The notes below the pieces were generated by a model, which saw nothing but the letters and a program-made list of their open reading frames with translations, did not search any database and was not told where the DNA came from. 50,000 nt of DNA. Origin: Halisarca cf. caerulea (Eukaryota > Porifera > Demospongiae > Chondrillida > Halisarcidae). Numbering within the stretch: position 1 is the stretch's first letter; each line of letters begins with the position of its first letter. The translations under genes and the position numbers were made by a program. Location: contig CAUJGJ010000336.1 in the NCBI GenBank assembly GCA_963170055.1, forward strand, positions 1,192,701 to 1,242,700, given 5' to 3'. Of this stretch, positions 15,044-22,539 are shown piece by piece.

Positions 15044-16790
15044 TTTGTCTTCAATTACCATGGTAACTTAAGGATATTTCACAGGCGAAATTCTGGCTAT
15101 GCCCCCTGGGAATAAATAGCATCCCTGTGGTAACTTCCAGACTAATTAATTACTACTTTACACTAATTCTAAAGCAAAAATAACCATATGAATATAATTT
15201 TGTGTTTGTGTACAACGAACACAGGAGAATGGAAGGAAAAGTAGTGTTCACCAAATTTAATCGGACATTATCAGTAATAGATTAATCAGCATTGGCTTTG
15301 CCTCAGGCAGATTGTATCTATTACAGGTAATGTCCTCATACATGGGTGATAACTATAACATATATATATAATACAATTATGTAACATGATCAATTACTAT
15401 ACACAAAAGGAGAGTATATACACAATTGGCCATGGTGTACACATGCATGTACTCTGTATGCACAGACAGTGGCCTGCAAAAGTTACATGTACAAAGTTAC
15501 ATGTTTACTAACTTGAATATCGATGCGTAACATTTTTTATGTAGTCTTGAGCCGCAGGGGTACGAAACAGCTATGTAGTGGGGTTGTGAAACACTGAAGT
15601 ATTCAGTGGCTTTATATGACGACGAGCAAGTGCTGCAGAAAGAATACAAGTTACAGCAACTGTTATACAATATCATGCTTAAATTAACTTAAAGTATAAA
15701 CTGCATGGTATATATATATATATATAAGCATGCAGGGGCGATTTAGGGGAAGGGGGTGCTTTGGGTGCTGAAGCACCCCCTCTCTCCAGGGAGGTATAAA
15801 TTTGTGTTGATAATCCATCATTATGATATTTGCTATTGTTTGAAAATCTTTATTCCTTATATTCTCTGTCCACTACTTTCGTGGTACCAGCAGCACCAGA
15901 GCTAACAGTGATCAGCCTTGATAAGGGTTAGAGAAGTTGTCAAAATCTCTATACTAATTATATGCCTAGAAAAAAAGTCTACTCCCTTCACAGCTCCCTT
16001 TTACTCTACTCTAAATACATAGCGCTATAATTCAAGCCAAAAAAGTTTTGATTAGGTTTAATGTTCTGCTTACTCAGTTAACCACAAGTCTATCGCCTTG
16101 GGATTGGCTGCGTCTGAGTCAGCACAACTGAATTTTTGACATAATAATATTATATTAAGCCTCAAGCTGAAGCCTGTGCTATCTCTCCCATTATTTTTAT
16201 ATTAGCTATAAAATGTCCCAGGCTGCCAACTTGAAGGCTAAGGGGGCCTGATATCTCGTGATTTGGACTAATATTCAGGCGTATACGAATGCCAAATCCG
16301 TGTTTAGTGACTTTTTCTGTCGTCACGATTGCTCTGTCACATGCTGGTTTGTGACCTTACTCGACGTTCTTTGGAATTTAGTTTTTGGCTGGGTGCTACG
16401 TGAGGGAACAAGCTGGAGAAAGTTTCTTAATGCCAACTTCAAGCCATTTGAAATATACCACTTTTCCATGTGGGTGAAAGAGAGCTATTGTTCCTGTCCC
16501 ACTTTACAGGAGCTTGAATGTTGTCCTTTGAGGGCCAATTGATCAAATCTTAGACCGAAATTCTAACACCTCCCAATTAGCACGACATGTCTCACATGTG
16601 TGCATGACATGCCCAGGATTTCTTATTGTCACAGTGGCAGGCAAGCACACCCATGCAATATAAGAATGCTCTAGCAATAGCTTGACAAAGGATATACGTA
16701 CCTGGTATTTGAAGGGCACTCTGCTTGGCTCTGCATCCCATTAAATGAAAAAATGGTAAACAAAATTAATAACCTCCAGACCTTTGTCAT
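1..16790 (-). CDS. Gene B: EMI-SRCR(5)-TM-tyrosine kinase receptor, multi-exon, C-terminus outside window
   Basis: Predicted single-pass receptor tyrosine kinase read right to left. Sixteen exons are visible and join in one open frame of about 1014 codons before the window edge: signal peptide (1-20), EMI-like domain (about 25-99), SRCR1-5 (100-653), membrane helix (about 664-690), juxtamembrane (702-729) and kinase (730 on). Kinase landmarks: glycine loop GSGQFGDV (760-767), Lys804, helix C Glu821, HRDLACRN (918-925), DFG (938-940), APE (963-965). SRCR ectodomains are known as ligand-binding scavenger modules; ligand and pathway are unknown here. Exon lengths and phases match gene A almost exactly. 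The missing part should be the rest of the C-lobe. Exon limits come from GT/AG signals and paralogue alignment, without transcript support. Confidence 0.85.
77..142. repeat. (TG)n microsatellite at the gene B exon 16 acceptor
   Basis: TG tract with a CG-rich interruption near 106-116. On the transcribed strand it is a CA repeat ending at ACACTGCAG, so it takes the place of the usual polypyrimidine tract. Gene A has a longer repeat in the same place. Confidence 0.9.
370..410 (-). CDS. Gene B exon 15: 41-nt kinase helix F micro-exon
   Basis: Encodes WSYGVCLWEMCTL, the conserved helix F segment after the APE motif. Enters phase 2, leaves phase 1, donor TAG|GTGAGT. Same 41-nt size in gene A. Confidence 0.85.
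566..774 (-). CDS. Gene B exon 14: kinase catalytic and activation loops
   Basis: 209 nt, phase 0 to 2. Encodes AFLASLNVIHRDLACRNVLI, KIADFGLSKEIDGLYISSSH and RLPIRWMAPEAI. All catalytic residues of a tyrosine kinase are present. The loop has a single Tyr (949) instead of the tandem Tyr pair of many receptor kinases. The acceptor ATATAG at 776-775 is preferred over the nearer CCTAG because only it keeps frame. Confidence 0.9.
885..995 (-). CDS. Gene B exon 13: kinase helices D and E
   Basis: 111 nt, phase 0-0. Encodes VCPEDVTNTVNHLYLKEGLT, DEDLMSF and AHQISIGM, the start of the C-lobe. Donor ATG|GTAAGT is the strong consensus and keeps frame with exon 14. Confidence 0.85.
1101..1190. repeat. 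Perfect 43-bp inverted repeat with 4-bp loop
   Basis: Bases 1101-1143 are exactly complementary to 1148-1190, separated by ATAC. It lies in the gene B intron between exons 12 and 13 and would form a long perfect hairpin in the pre-mRNA. Gene A has no such structure at the matching place. A TA tract (about 1207-1248) follows. Confidence 0.9.
1344..1534 (-). CDS. Gene B exon 12: kinase helix C to hinge
   Basis: 191 nt, phase 1 to 0. Encodes DDIPSHEKEIFLKEIELMKK with the helix C Glu (821), then GNNHIVQLIGCIL and the hinge MIMEYSPFGDLHSNLL. This exon is in frame here, whereas gene A carries one extra base. Confidence 0.87.
2034..2268 (-). CDS. Gene B exon 11: kinase N-lobe, glycine loop and catalytic lysine
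   Basis: 235 nt, phase 0 to 1. Contains GHLGSGQFGDVSLAF and, after an unusually long spacer with two cysteines, CAVAVKSVK with the ATP-binding Lys (residue 804). The spacer between glycine loop and lysine is about 20 residues longer than in most tyrosine kinases and is conserved in gene A. Confidence 0.88.
2570..2782. mobile_element. Small TIR element (MITE), 213 bp
   Basis: Ends TACCGTACTGTCCGAAATTT and, on the other strand, TACTGTACTGTCCAAAATTT, an imperfect terminal inverted repeat. The interior is rich in TGTGAAATTT-like pieces and has no coding potential. The matching gene A intron lacks it, so it arrived after the duplication. Superfamily unclear. Confidence 0.75.
2857..3501. mobile_element. 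Harbinger-like non-autonomous transposon, 645 bp
   Basis: Terminal inverted repeats TACCCCTTTCACATG and CATGTGAAAGGGGTA, flanked by TTA and TTG (imperfect 3-bp duplication). Inside are two converging remnants: a plus-strand start (2993-3214) MAAMDPLLAGVLLLALAWLW followed by an Arg-rich run, and a minus-strand Myb/SANT-like piece (about 3100-3340). Gene A has the empty site. PIF/Harbinger elements are known to carry these two protein types. Confidence 0.8.
3100..3342 (-). pseudogene. Myb/SANT-like DNA-binding fragment of Harbinger
   Basis: Starting MAERGRTWTDSEISLDRSLL, then WSEKTIQGELLSSGKRNSKV and YQKMIAELKKAGHDR. The Trp spacing matches the Myb/SANT-like protein that accompanies Harbinger transposases. 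It runs into antisense transposase remnant sequence, so it is a deletion derivative and not a working gene. Confidence 0.6.
3676..3760 (-). CDS. Gene B exon 10: juxtamembrane linker
   Basis: 85 nt, enters in phase 2 and leaves in phase 0. Encodes RRQAQKVLMMRKAKEAAVKM then SNNECSID, a basic amphipathic linker. Conserved in gene A with a one-codon length change. Acceptor CATGCAG, donor GAC|GTGAGT. Confidence 0.75.
4744..4885 (-). CDS. Gene B exon 9: transmembrane segment
   Basis: 142 nt, identical in length to gene A. Encodes a stalk ending STIDPT, a hydrophobic helix (about 25 residues starting IPLVIAFGVAGFSATLCFAL) and a basic stop-transfer end LRKRCR. Acceptor CACTGCAG, donor ACA|GTGAGT. 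This fixes the topology: SRCR array outside, kinase inside. Confidence 0.88.
5192..5539 (-). CDS. Gene B exon 8: SRCR domain 5, membrane-proximal
   Basis: 348 nt, phase 1-1. Odd-type SRCR with GRLEVYINGTWGTICSDGW, INEANVACRQMGFVRATPED and GIRCTRQRI. Acceptor is CTACAG|GTCTG. Four codons shorter than gene A, which uses a slightly earlier acceptor and has a short inserted acidic segment. Confidence 0.9.
6053..6373 (-). CDS. Gene B exon 7: SRCR domain 4
   Basis: 321 nt, phase 1-1, same length as in gene A. Even-type SRCR: RLVGGSVMNEGRVEVF, WQSLCGDSWDTRDGDVVCRQ, then a GVICSLT ending. Gene B has Gly where gene A has Asp after LC, and SHKAYAG where gene A has SHNEDAG, so a commonly acidic position is changed. 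Confidence 0.9.
6643..6999 (-). CDS. Gene B exon 6: SRCR domain 3
   Basis: 357 nt, phase 1-1. Odd-type SRCR beginning NGSLRLADSGS and holding GRLEVYSDESWGTVC, NEANVACRQMGFVRATHS and a GIRCTRQTL ending. Nearly identical to gene A SRCR3 over its full length, the closest extracellular match between the two genes. Confidence 0.9.
7528..7827 (-). CDS. Gene B exon 5: SRCR domain 2
   Basis: 300 nt, phase 1-1. Even-type SRCR: ANEGRVEIFEQGVWQSVCDS, then RDGDVVCRELGYGYAVRV and a GAICSTT ending. One codon shorter than in gene A. Together with the end of exon 4 it restores the LSLVEGG strand. Confidence 0.88.
7900..8167. repeat. CA-rich microsatellite, left part
   Basis: Impure CA/CG-type tract, then a long pure (CA)n at about 8018-8089, in the intron between SRCR1 and SRCR2. 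The same intron of gene A also has a long CA tract, so the repeat predates the duplication. Confidence 0.9.
8168..8679. mobile_element. hAT-like non-autonomous element inside a CA repeat, 512 bp
   Basis: Begins CAGTGTTGTGG and ends CCACAACACTG, typical of hAT termini. Both flanks read ACACACAC, which fits an 8-bp target duplication but cannot be proven in a CA repeat. The interior is made of many degenerate copies of ATTACCATT/AATTACAATT and codes for nothing. Confidence 0.75.
8680..8837. repeat. (CA)n microsatellite, right part
   Basis: CA repeat with a few TACA and GACA interruptions. Continuation of the tract split by the hAT-like element. Confidence 0.95.
8937..9272 (-). CDS. Gene B exon 4: SRCR domain 1
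   Basis: 336 nt, phase 1 to phase 1, acceptor TTCTCAG and donor GG|GTGAGC. One whole SRCR domain of the odd type, with SGRLEVYINGTWGTVCADGW, VACRQMG, VECLGGESQL and a final GIVCANLSL. The usual SRCR cysteines are present. A short QQS insert follows the QMG motif compared with gene A. Confidence 0.88.
10590..10870. repeat. Minisatellite: 30-bp units and a 75-bp duplication
   Basis: About three and a half degenerate units like GCCGAAGCGCTCTATTATGG plus TGACCGAATC (10600-10700), then two copies of a block starting ATTCAGAAAGTGTCCTTTT (10718 and 10795) and ending CT-rich. No protein is recognisable. Confidence 0.65.
11720..11900. repeat. TA and CA tracts between direct repeats
   Basis: (TA)n, a short (CA)n and more (TA)n, bounded by two copies of CATGAGGAAAGTAAAGATTT plus about 18 further shared bases. 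Looks like slippage-type duplication around TA tracts. Confidence 0.75.
12019..12117. mobile_element. Fold-back element with a GGCTTTGCCTCAG loop
   Basis: Left arm ATCCCGGTTCACTCGCATGA continuing to ATCACCC pairs with the right arm GGGTGATTACCTGGATATCA ending ACCGGGAT. Stem about 38 bp, imperfect. A TA tract (to about 12180) follows. No coding capacity. Confidence 0.65.
12190..12830. other. Unassigned intron sequence
   Basis: Between two TA tracts. Apart from a short hairpin (GTGGTCAATAT and ATATTGACCAC near 12226-12252) I see nothing recognisable, and gene A has no counterpart, so this is probably part of an unidentified insertion. Confidence 0.4.
12832..12957. repeat. Compound (TA)n-(TG)n microsatellite
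   Basis: TA tract followed by a pure TG tract of about 60 bp, directly left of the 803-bp TIR element. Confidence 0.95.
12966..13768. mobile_element. TIR transposon, 803 bp, 5-bp target duplication GTATG
   Basis: Starts CAGGGGCGTAGGCAG and ends CTACGCCCCTG, with GTATG on both sides (12961-12965 and 13769-13773). Near each end is an AAGGGGTTTTCC-like block. No transposase remains. CAGGGGCG ends occur in hAT-type elements, but the 5-bp duplication leaves the superfamily open. A related internal block appears at 36885-37005. Confidence 0.75.
13984..14072 (-). CDS. Gene B exon 3: EMI-like domain, second half with CCPDF motif
   Basis: Acceptor TATTTCAG, donor AAG|GTGCAT, 89 nt. Encodes VRNVMKMRTVEKC then FYCCPDFVDNGNGCE. 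The Cys-Cys-Pro-x-Phe ending is the hallmark of EMI domains. It ends in phase 1, compatible with the following SRCR exon. Confidence 0.72.
14281..14380. repeat. G22 and C11 homopolymers
   Basis: A run of 22 G (14329-14350) is followed closely by 11 C (14365-14375), within G-rich sequence. Able to form quadruplex or hairpin structures; run lengths are prone to sequencing error. Confidence 0.85.
15263..15335. mobile_element. Second fold-back sequence with a GGCTTTGCCTCAG loop
   Basis: Left arm GGACATTATCAGTAATAGAT pairs with right arm ATCTATTACAGGTAATGTCC; the loop contains GGCTTTGCCTCAG exactly as in the element at 12019-12117, although the arms differ. Confidence 0.6.
15513..15632 (-). CDS. 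Gene B exon 2: EMI-like domain, first half
   Basis: Acceptor TTTCTGCAG, donor GTTAGT, 120 nt, same length as the gene A exon. Encodes the start of a cysteine-rich domain, with CSSSYKATEYFSV followed by a YPCG motif and one more Cys. Spacing resembles the N-terminal half of an EMI domain. The last third of the exon has diverged strongly from gene A. Confidence 0.7.
15690..16600. other. Probable insertion in gene B intron 1
   Basis: Gene A has only about 160 bp between exons 1 and 2, gene B about 1070 bp. The extra stretch begins after a TA tract (about 15710-15726) with GCAGGGGCGATTTAGGGG. A 94-codon open frame (16258-16542) shows no domain. No second terminus was identified. Confidence 0.4.
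16702..16790 (-). CDS. Gene B exon 1: start codon and signal peptide
   Basis: Translates as MTKVWRLLILFTIFSFNGMQ followed by SQAECPSNT, a typical hydrophobic secretion signal. Donor is CAG|GTACGT, phase 2. The ATG sits two bases after an AG with a pyrimidine-rich lead, and gene A has the same arrangement, so a non-coding upstream exon is likely. The start is chosen because both paralogues share it and it gives a clean signal peptide. Confidence 0.75.
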
Positions 16791-16977
16791 ACCTGTAGAA
16801 TATATAAAATTCAAAAAAAAACAAGTCAGTTCTTAAGTTTATAAATCACTATACTAAACACATCCACTCGTAGCCAAAAACACATGGTAGTACAGACATG
16901 CACACATGTACACCCATGCCTGCATGCACACATGCACTCAGGCATGCATGAACTCATTCATACACACACACACACAC

Positions 16978-17046
<69 letters not shown>

Positions 17047-17500
17047 GTACATGCACGTACACACACATACACTATCTATATTAAATGAGCAGTCAATTGC
17101 TGTGTATGCAATACATTTGTATAATAGCCATTGCTTATGCAAATGCAATGCCAAGTAGTATTATAATAACCACATAAGCTGCATAGTGTGATAAATTAAA
17201 TGCTGCACGCAGGCATATATGTTGTGTTAGTACCAGATTCTACTTGTCACACTTAAATCTAAGACTTATAATATTATGCAGATTATACCGTGTAAAATTG
17301 AAAGTACAACGGTTCTCTCACCAAAATTCGTCATCCCTCATTTTCGTCAGGACTGATTCAAATTTGCAGCCATTCTAAATTCCGTCATGTGATTATAAAT
17401 GTCGTCAGGTACTGGTGGAAGTGTTCATTATCTTCCAGCAGTACTCCACTAATTCGCTTGCGACGATCACCATGTTGATGATAGATTCCATCCAGTTATG
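16791..17500. other. Gene B 5' flank and CA repeat
   Basis: The first 350 bp resemble the gene A 5' flank, including a long CA repeat (about 16963-17043). From about 17290 the similarity ends; CGTCAT/CGTCAGG motifs near 17330-17410 look like a degraded short repeat. No clear TATA box was identified. Confidence 0.45.
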
Positions 17501-19178
17501 TTCGAGAGAATTATAAGTTCAACGATCCTGAATGCAGCCCTACATACAGAAGGAAGTGCCTGACCATCTGGTATGGATTCCTATGCCTGGAGACGTTGTG
17601 TGGATCCTTCCAAAAAGTGTCGACAGACCTGTGTGAAGTATTAGCCAAGGTTGCAAGATGACTTGCTACTCCTCTAGAGGATCCAGAACCCCTCAAACCA
17701 TTCGTAGCATGTACACCTGTGGCTCTTGATAAATGTCCTGGTGTTAGACCCGTGGGAGTGGGAGAAGTGCCCCATCGTATTATCAGCAAGGCAATTCTTG
17801 CTGTTGTCTGCCAAGGTGTCCCGAAAGCTGTTGGGTCAATCCATCTGTGTATTGGTCAGAGCCAAGGATGTAAGCTTCAATCCAGGCCCTGAATGAAATC
17901 TATGCAAAGGACTCCACGGAAAAAGTTTTGCTGGTGGATGCATCTAATGCATTAAATTTTTAAATTAACAGATCGAACAGGAATTAAAGCAGCCTTGAAA
18001 AATGTAATGAATTTATGCCCAGCAATACGTACCATCCTGATGAACACCTATAGACTAGACCCATAATTGTTTATTGACAAAGAGACAATGCTATCAAAAG
18101 AGGACACCACTCAAGGAGATCCTCTGGCCATGGCAATGTATGCTGTGGCCATGCACTATACCTCTTTAACAACTGAGTTAATGTCTGTAATGATACTGGA
18201 CAGGTTTGGTTTACAGACAACTCAGCGGCAGGAGGGAAGATACAGAATCTCCATGAGTGGTGGGAGAAGCTCTACGACTTGAGTATAGGTCCAGCATATG
18301 CATGGGTAATATGTAAATGCAACGAAAACATGATTGTTGGTGAAGACCCTATGAAGAAGCCAAAAAGACCTTTAGCAACATCCAAATCACAACAACCTGT
18401 CGAAGCTATCTTGGTTCTACAATAGGGGAAGAAGACTTCAAAACCGCATTTGTTAAAGCAAAGGTGCCTGAATGGACCAAAGAATTGACCAAGCTAGCGG
18501 ACATTGCAAGTCAGCCTCATGCTACAAACTTTGCTTAACCAGATGTATTAAGCACAAGACTTAGTGGAGTCATTTGTCCAGCACCACCAATAGCATTAAC
18601 ATCCTGTTGCAGCCAGTGAAGGATATAATCAGGCACAAGGTTATCTCAGCCATTGTGGGTAAGGGCAACATCAATGACTCTGAGAGAAAGTTATTTGCCC
18701 TGCCCCCAAAACTGCATGAGTGGCCTCGGAATTGATATTCTTCCACAATTGGATAATCAGTTGTAGCAAGCATCATTCAAAATTTCCCAGCCTCTGAAAG
18801 ATGCAATCAGACTTAGAAGTATTGAGGATGGAATGCAGACTGACTTGGAACAGGAGACTGAAGGTGCACAAGGAGAGTCTGAGATGAGAAAAATTTCATG
18901 ACAGCAGCATAAGAGGATAGCTGATGAATTGTATGAAGAATTACCTGCTGACCTGAGAAAGGCTATGACATGCACTGGCTAAGGGGGAAGGGGCCTCATC
19001 ATGGCTTACACCATTGCCCATTGAGGAACATGCATATGGATTTGAACTTCACGAAAGTGCTTTCCATGACGCTATATCGCTCTCAGATATGGATGGAGAC
19101 CCCAAGGAACACCAAGCACATGCATATGTGGAAACCTTATGATGTAAGCCATGCATTCAGCTGTCCCTCTGGTGGCTA
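17500..19178 (+). pseudogene. Degenerate retroelement reverse transcriptase, 5' part
   Basis: Translating across frames gives reverse transcriptase signatures: LDKCPGVRPVGVGEVPHRII, VLLVDASNAL, EDTTQGDPLAMAMYAVAM, a DNSAAGG piece, and later KGEGASSWLTPLPIEEHAYG. Many stops and frameshifts; dead. A Cys-His segment (CICG, then FSCPSGGY) near 19110-19180 precedes the interruption. Same broad retroelement type as 37187-40574 but a different family. Confidence 0.75.
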
Positions 19179-21824
19179 TAGTGCAACCACGCATGAACTA
19201 CCAAAAACTGTTGCGCAATGTAACTTTATTGTCCGTGGTCGAAATTTGACGATCTTTATATGCAATAAAAGCTATGGACGAGCTCTGTATAATGGAGTAT
19301 GATTTAGAAGCATTCCTATTTAAATACAGGCTTTTTGGCCATCACCCGACTAATTTTTTATAGAATGCGGGCATCCTTTAAAAAAATGATCGGATGAATA
19401 CGTCATTCACGTGCGCAATTTTTCCACCTCGTGTTTCGCGCAAGTCGTCGAAGTTACAAGCGTTGTTTTGTCCTTTTGTATATCGCCTAAATAATGCCTC
19501 CGAAAACCAAAAGACAAAGAAGCAGTGTCACTAACCTTGGAAAGGCAAGAGCAGCAAAGCAAATGCATCTTCAAAGTGAGCACGAAGGGGAATCAGGCGG
19601 AGATCAAGATCGTCTTGAAGAAGAGGCGCGTACCGAGCCTGAAGGGCTAACTGACCTTCTCAATGTTTCTTACCATGTCTTGGATACTGACGATGAGGCT
19701 GTTGATCCATCCTTCGACCTGGATACCAGTATCACTGCAGATGAAGCTCACATGATCGATTCTTTCTGCGAGAATTGGGTCACGCAAATGCGCTTTGAAG
19801 ATCGAACTTCTCTAGGCCTCTTTCTGTACTTTCAGCTAGTATCTGTACTTGGAAAGAGCAAGACAGAAGCCGCAGAACTTGCTGGGATGATGGTGGGGAA
19901 GTCGGAACAGACAATTCGTCAGTGGAAGGGTTCGTTTCTGGCCAACAATGGGAGTGTTTCAGAAAGCAATCAGGGAGGGTATCAGAGGTCTGGCGTCATC
20001 TGGAAAAGTGAGGAGCTGAATGAGAAAGCAACGAGGTACATTAGACAGAATGCAGCTGTGAAAGGGAAGCCCAACCTAACAGTTGGGTCTTTTTGTCGGT
20101 GGGTTAACGAGGAATTACTTCCAAATGAAACATTAGAACCTGGCTTTCCGCGAGCAATTGGATGCGAAACGGCACGAAAATGGATGCACGAGATGGGATT
20201 TGAGGTTCTCACATCGAAGAAGGGGTCTTTTGTTGATGGTCATGAGCGTGTGGATGTTGTGGAATACAGAAAGCGTTTTTTGCGTAGAATGGTCTCGCTT
20301 GGGTTCCTCAATTCTACAAATGCACCAACTGAACAAGCAAGACTCGCTCTGCCTGATGACCTGGATTGCCCACCACAGTCTGTTGTGGACAAAACTGTTG
20401 TTTTCTTCCACGATGAAACAACATTCCAGTGCAATGATGACCAGCCAACCTTTTGGGGAACACAAGGCACGCACATCATGAAGCCGAAAAGCAAAGGAGC
20501 GGGTATCATGGTATCTGATTTTATTGATGAATTCAATGGTTACTTGTCGTTAACAGAGGAGGAGTATGAAAGAGCGAAAGAATCGGATCCCAATATTCGC
20601 ATGCATGCTCGTGAATTCCTTGAATATGGTGAATCTAAAGAGGGGTACTGGACATCTGATAAATTCATGTCTCAAATGAAAATGGCTGTGAAGATTGCTG
20701 AAGTGAAGTACCCTAAAGAGGATGGTTGGAGGCATGTGTGGATCTTCGACCACAGCAGTTGTCATGGTGCGAATGCTGAAGACTCCTTGGATGTCAGCAA
20801 AATGAATGTTAATCCAGGTGGAAAGCAGCGTGTGATGCGAGACGGGTGGTGGGGTGGAAAGCCTCAAAGGATGACGTTTGCGAATGGTGTTCCTAAAGGA
20901 CTGCGTGCTGTCCTGGAAGAACGAGGAGTCAATACCCATGGAATGAATGCAGATCAGATGCGGGAAGTTCTTGGGAGCCATCCAGACTTCAAATTTGAAA
21001 AGTCTAGAATAGAGCGTTTTCTGTTGGAGGAGAAGAAACACATTGTTTATCTTCTGCCAAAATTCCATCCTGAGTTGAACCCAATCGAAAGAGTGTGGGC
21101 ACAAGCAAAGCGCTACGCAAAGGCTTATTGCAAGTATAATATCCAGTCGTTGCGAAAGACTATTGTGCCAGCGTTGGAGTCCGTGCCACTAGAAAGTATC
21201 CGGAAACACTTCAACAAAGTTAGGCACTATATGTTCGCATACCTAGAAGGTATTGCTGGAGGATCAGAGCTGGAAGAGTTAGTGAAGAAATACAAGACAG
21301 AGATTCAGACACATCGTAGAATATCGGAAATTCAGTAACATTTTAGGTGTGCGTAGTTACTTAATTATTTCACATTTAACCAGTTTTAGTAATAACTTTT
21401 GTTGTACAGTATATGTGTAGTCTATTCACTTAATTTGAACTTCTTCTGTAAATCTTTGTTGAAGTACATACATTTTTTGTGAGACAATCGTGGTACAGCA
21501 TTTTGACAATAACACCTAAAGTGTGGCTCACATAATCTTTCTACTAAATAAGATGGATGCAGCTGAATGAGAGCTTCCTAATGGTACCTTTTTTGTAACA
21601 ATAGGTTGCACTACCTGGTCATACATAAGAGAAGATTAAAGTCTAATTAATTGCGCCAAACTCGATGACGTCATAGTTACCATGGCAACACCCATCAGAT
21701 TTTAGTGCATTTCTATGGGTGTCATTTGGCTCACTAGTTCATTTGCAATTTGAAGCCTACTGTAGGCACTTCCTCACATTCAGCCATTTTGCTATTTTTT
21801 GGTAATACATTCCTGGTTGCACTA
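19179..21824 (+). mobile_element. DDE transposon, 2646 bp, TA target site
   Basis: Terminal inverted repeats start TAGTGCAACCA at both ends and continue imperfectly to TACCAAAAA (about 30 bp). TA flanks both sides (19177-19178 and 21825-21826). Removing the element and one TA rejoins the old retroelement in frame (SGGY followed by VIITHNEIRDA), which fixes both boundaries independently. Carries one complete transposase gene. Confidence 0.88.
19494..21338 (+). CDS. Intact DDE transposase, IS630-Tc1-mariner-like, 614 aa
   Basis: Single uninterrupted frame starting MPPKTKRQRSSVTNLGKARA. The basic N-terminus is followed by a helix-turn-helix-like region (about 110-165, with KSEQTIRQWKGSF) and a second DNA-binding-like segment with ETARKWMHEMGFEV (about 225-240). 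The catalytic triad is visible: Asp307 in FFHDETTFQ, Asp419 in WIFDHSSCHGA and Glu532 in HPELNPIERVWAQAK, the last matching the LNPIE-W signature of the IS630-Tc1 group. Longer than ordinary Tc1 transposases because of the N-terminal extension and a spacer between the first two Asp. It would cut and paste the element at TA. Codons look well kept compared with the decayed host retroelement, suggesting a recent arrival. Confidence 0.88.
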   Translation: MPPKTKRQRSSVTNLGKARAAKQMHLQSEHEGESGGDQDRLEEEARTEPEGLTDLLNVSYHVLDTDDEAVDPSFDLDTSITADEAHMIDSFCENWVTQMRFEDRTSLGLFLYFQLVSVLGKSKTEAAELAGMMVGKSEQTIRQWKGSFLANNGSVSESNQGGYQRSGVIWKSEELNEKATRYIRQNAAVKGKPNLTVGSFCRWVNEELLPNETLEPGFPRAIGCETARKWMHEMGFEVLTSKKGSFVDGHERVDVVEYRKRFLRRMVSLGFLNSTNAPTEQARLALPDDLDCPPQSVVDKTVVFFHDETTFQCNDDQPTFWGTQGTHIMKPKSKGAGIMVSDFIDEFNGYLSLTEEEYERAKESDPNIRMHAREFLEYGESKEGYWTSDKFMSQMKMAVKIAEVKYPKEDGWRHVWIFDHSSCHGANAEDSLDVSKMNVNPGGKQRVMRDGWWGGKPQRMTFANGVPKGLRAVLEERGVNTHGMNADQMREVLGSHPDFKFEKSRIERFLLEEKKHIVYLLPKFHPELNPIERVWAQAKRYAKAYCKYNIQSLRKTIVPALESVPLESIRKHFNKVRHYMFAYLEGIAGGSELEELVKKYKTEIQTHRRISEIQ

Positions 21825-22100
21825 TATGTGATAATAACGCATAACGAAATTAGGGATGCGACTGCATCCATGTTCAAAGAAGTTACCTCAGGTGTGGAAA
21901 CTGAGCCCATGCTGCAACCACTGCCTGCATGGGGAGCAATTTAACTACCATTCAACAAAAACAGAGGACAACTGCCGACTTGACATCAAATGTTCCGGTT
22001 TTTAGTTATGTCCATCACAAGAGGAATGGGACCATCAGCCACTGTGTTTTACAGATTCTGAAGACTGTAGCAGGGATGATTGCTGACAAATGAAATCAAG
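21825..22100 (+). pseudogene. Retroelement, 3' part beyond the transposon
   Basis: Resumes with ITHNEIRDATASMFKEVTSG and VETEPMLQPL, then DNCRLDIKCSGF in a shifted frame, the C-terminal region expected after the Cys-His motif in this retroelement group. Decayed. Confidence 0.7.
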
Positions 22101-22539
22101 CATACTCACTGATACTCAGCCTGCTAAGATGCCGCATCAGATTTAGTCTGCTCAAATCTTCAATCAGTCTCCAAGGCTCCAGATCAGGCTATCAATCCTC
22201 CCAAGCCACCATTGATTGTGTCCCATTGATAATGGCAGAGGGATCATGTTCCCTCAGACATTTAACTATAAGTAATATAGCAATGAGTTACTGCATGTTG
22301 TATTGATCACCATTTCATTAATTATTTTGGAAAAAGTCACATAAAATGAGTGTATTTTGTATAGTGGCCGAGAAGGCCACAATTCTGATTTCACAGCAAG
22401 TTCGCTCCAATTTGTTCCGACGTTGCCTGATATTGCACAGATGCATGTGCCCAAATTTGCACCAACGTCACCCAAATTCATGCACTCTGATGTTCCCGAG
22501 TTGTGCAAGTAATGAATAATTCATACGCATAAGTAATAG

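Noticed and set aside
20133..21104. Minus-strand and alternative-frame open frames within the transposase gene
   Set aside because: They overlap the conserved DDE gene and carry no recognisable motif, so they are shadows of the plus-strand frame.
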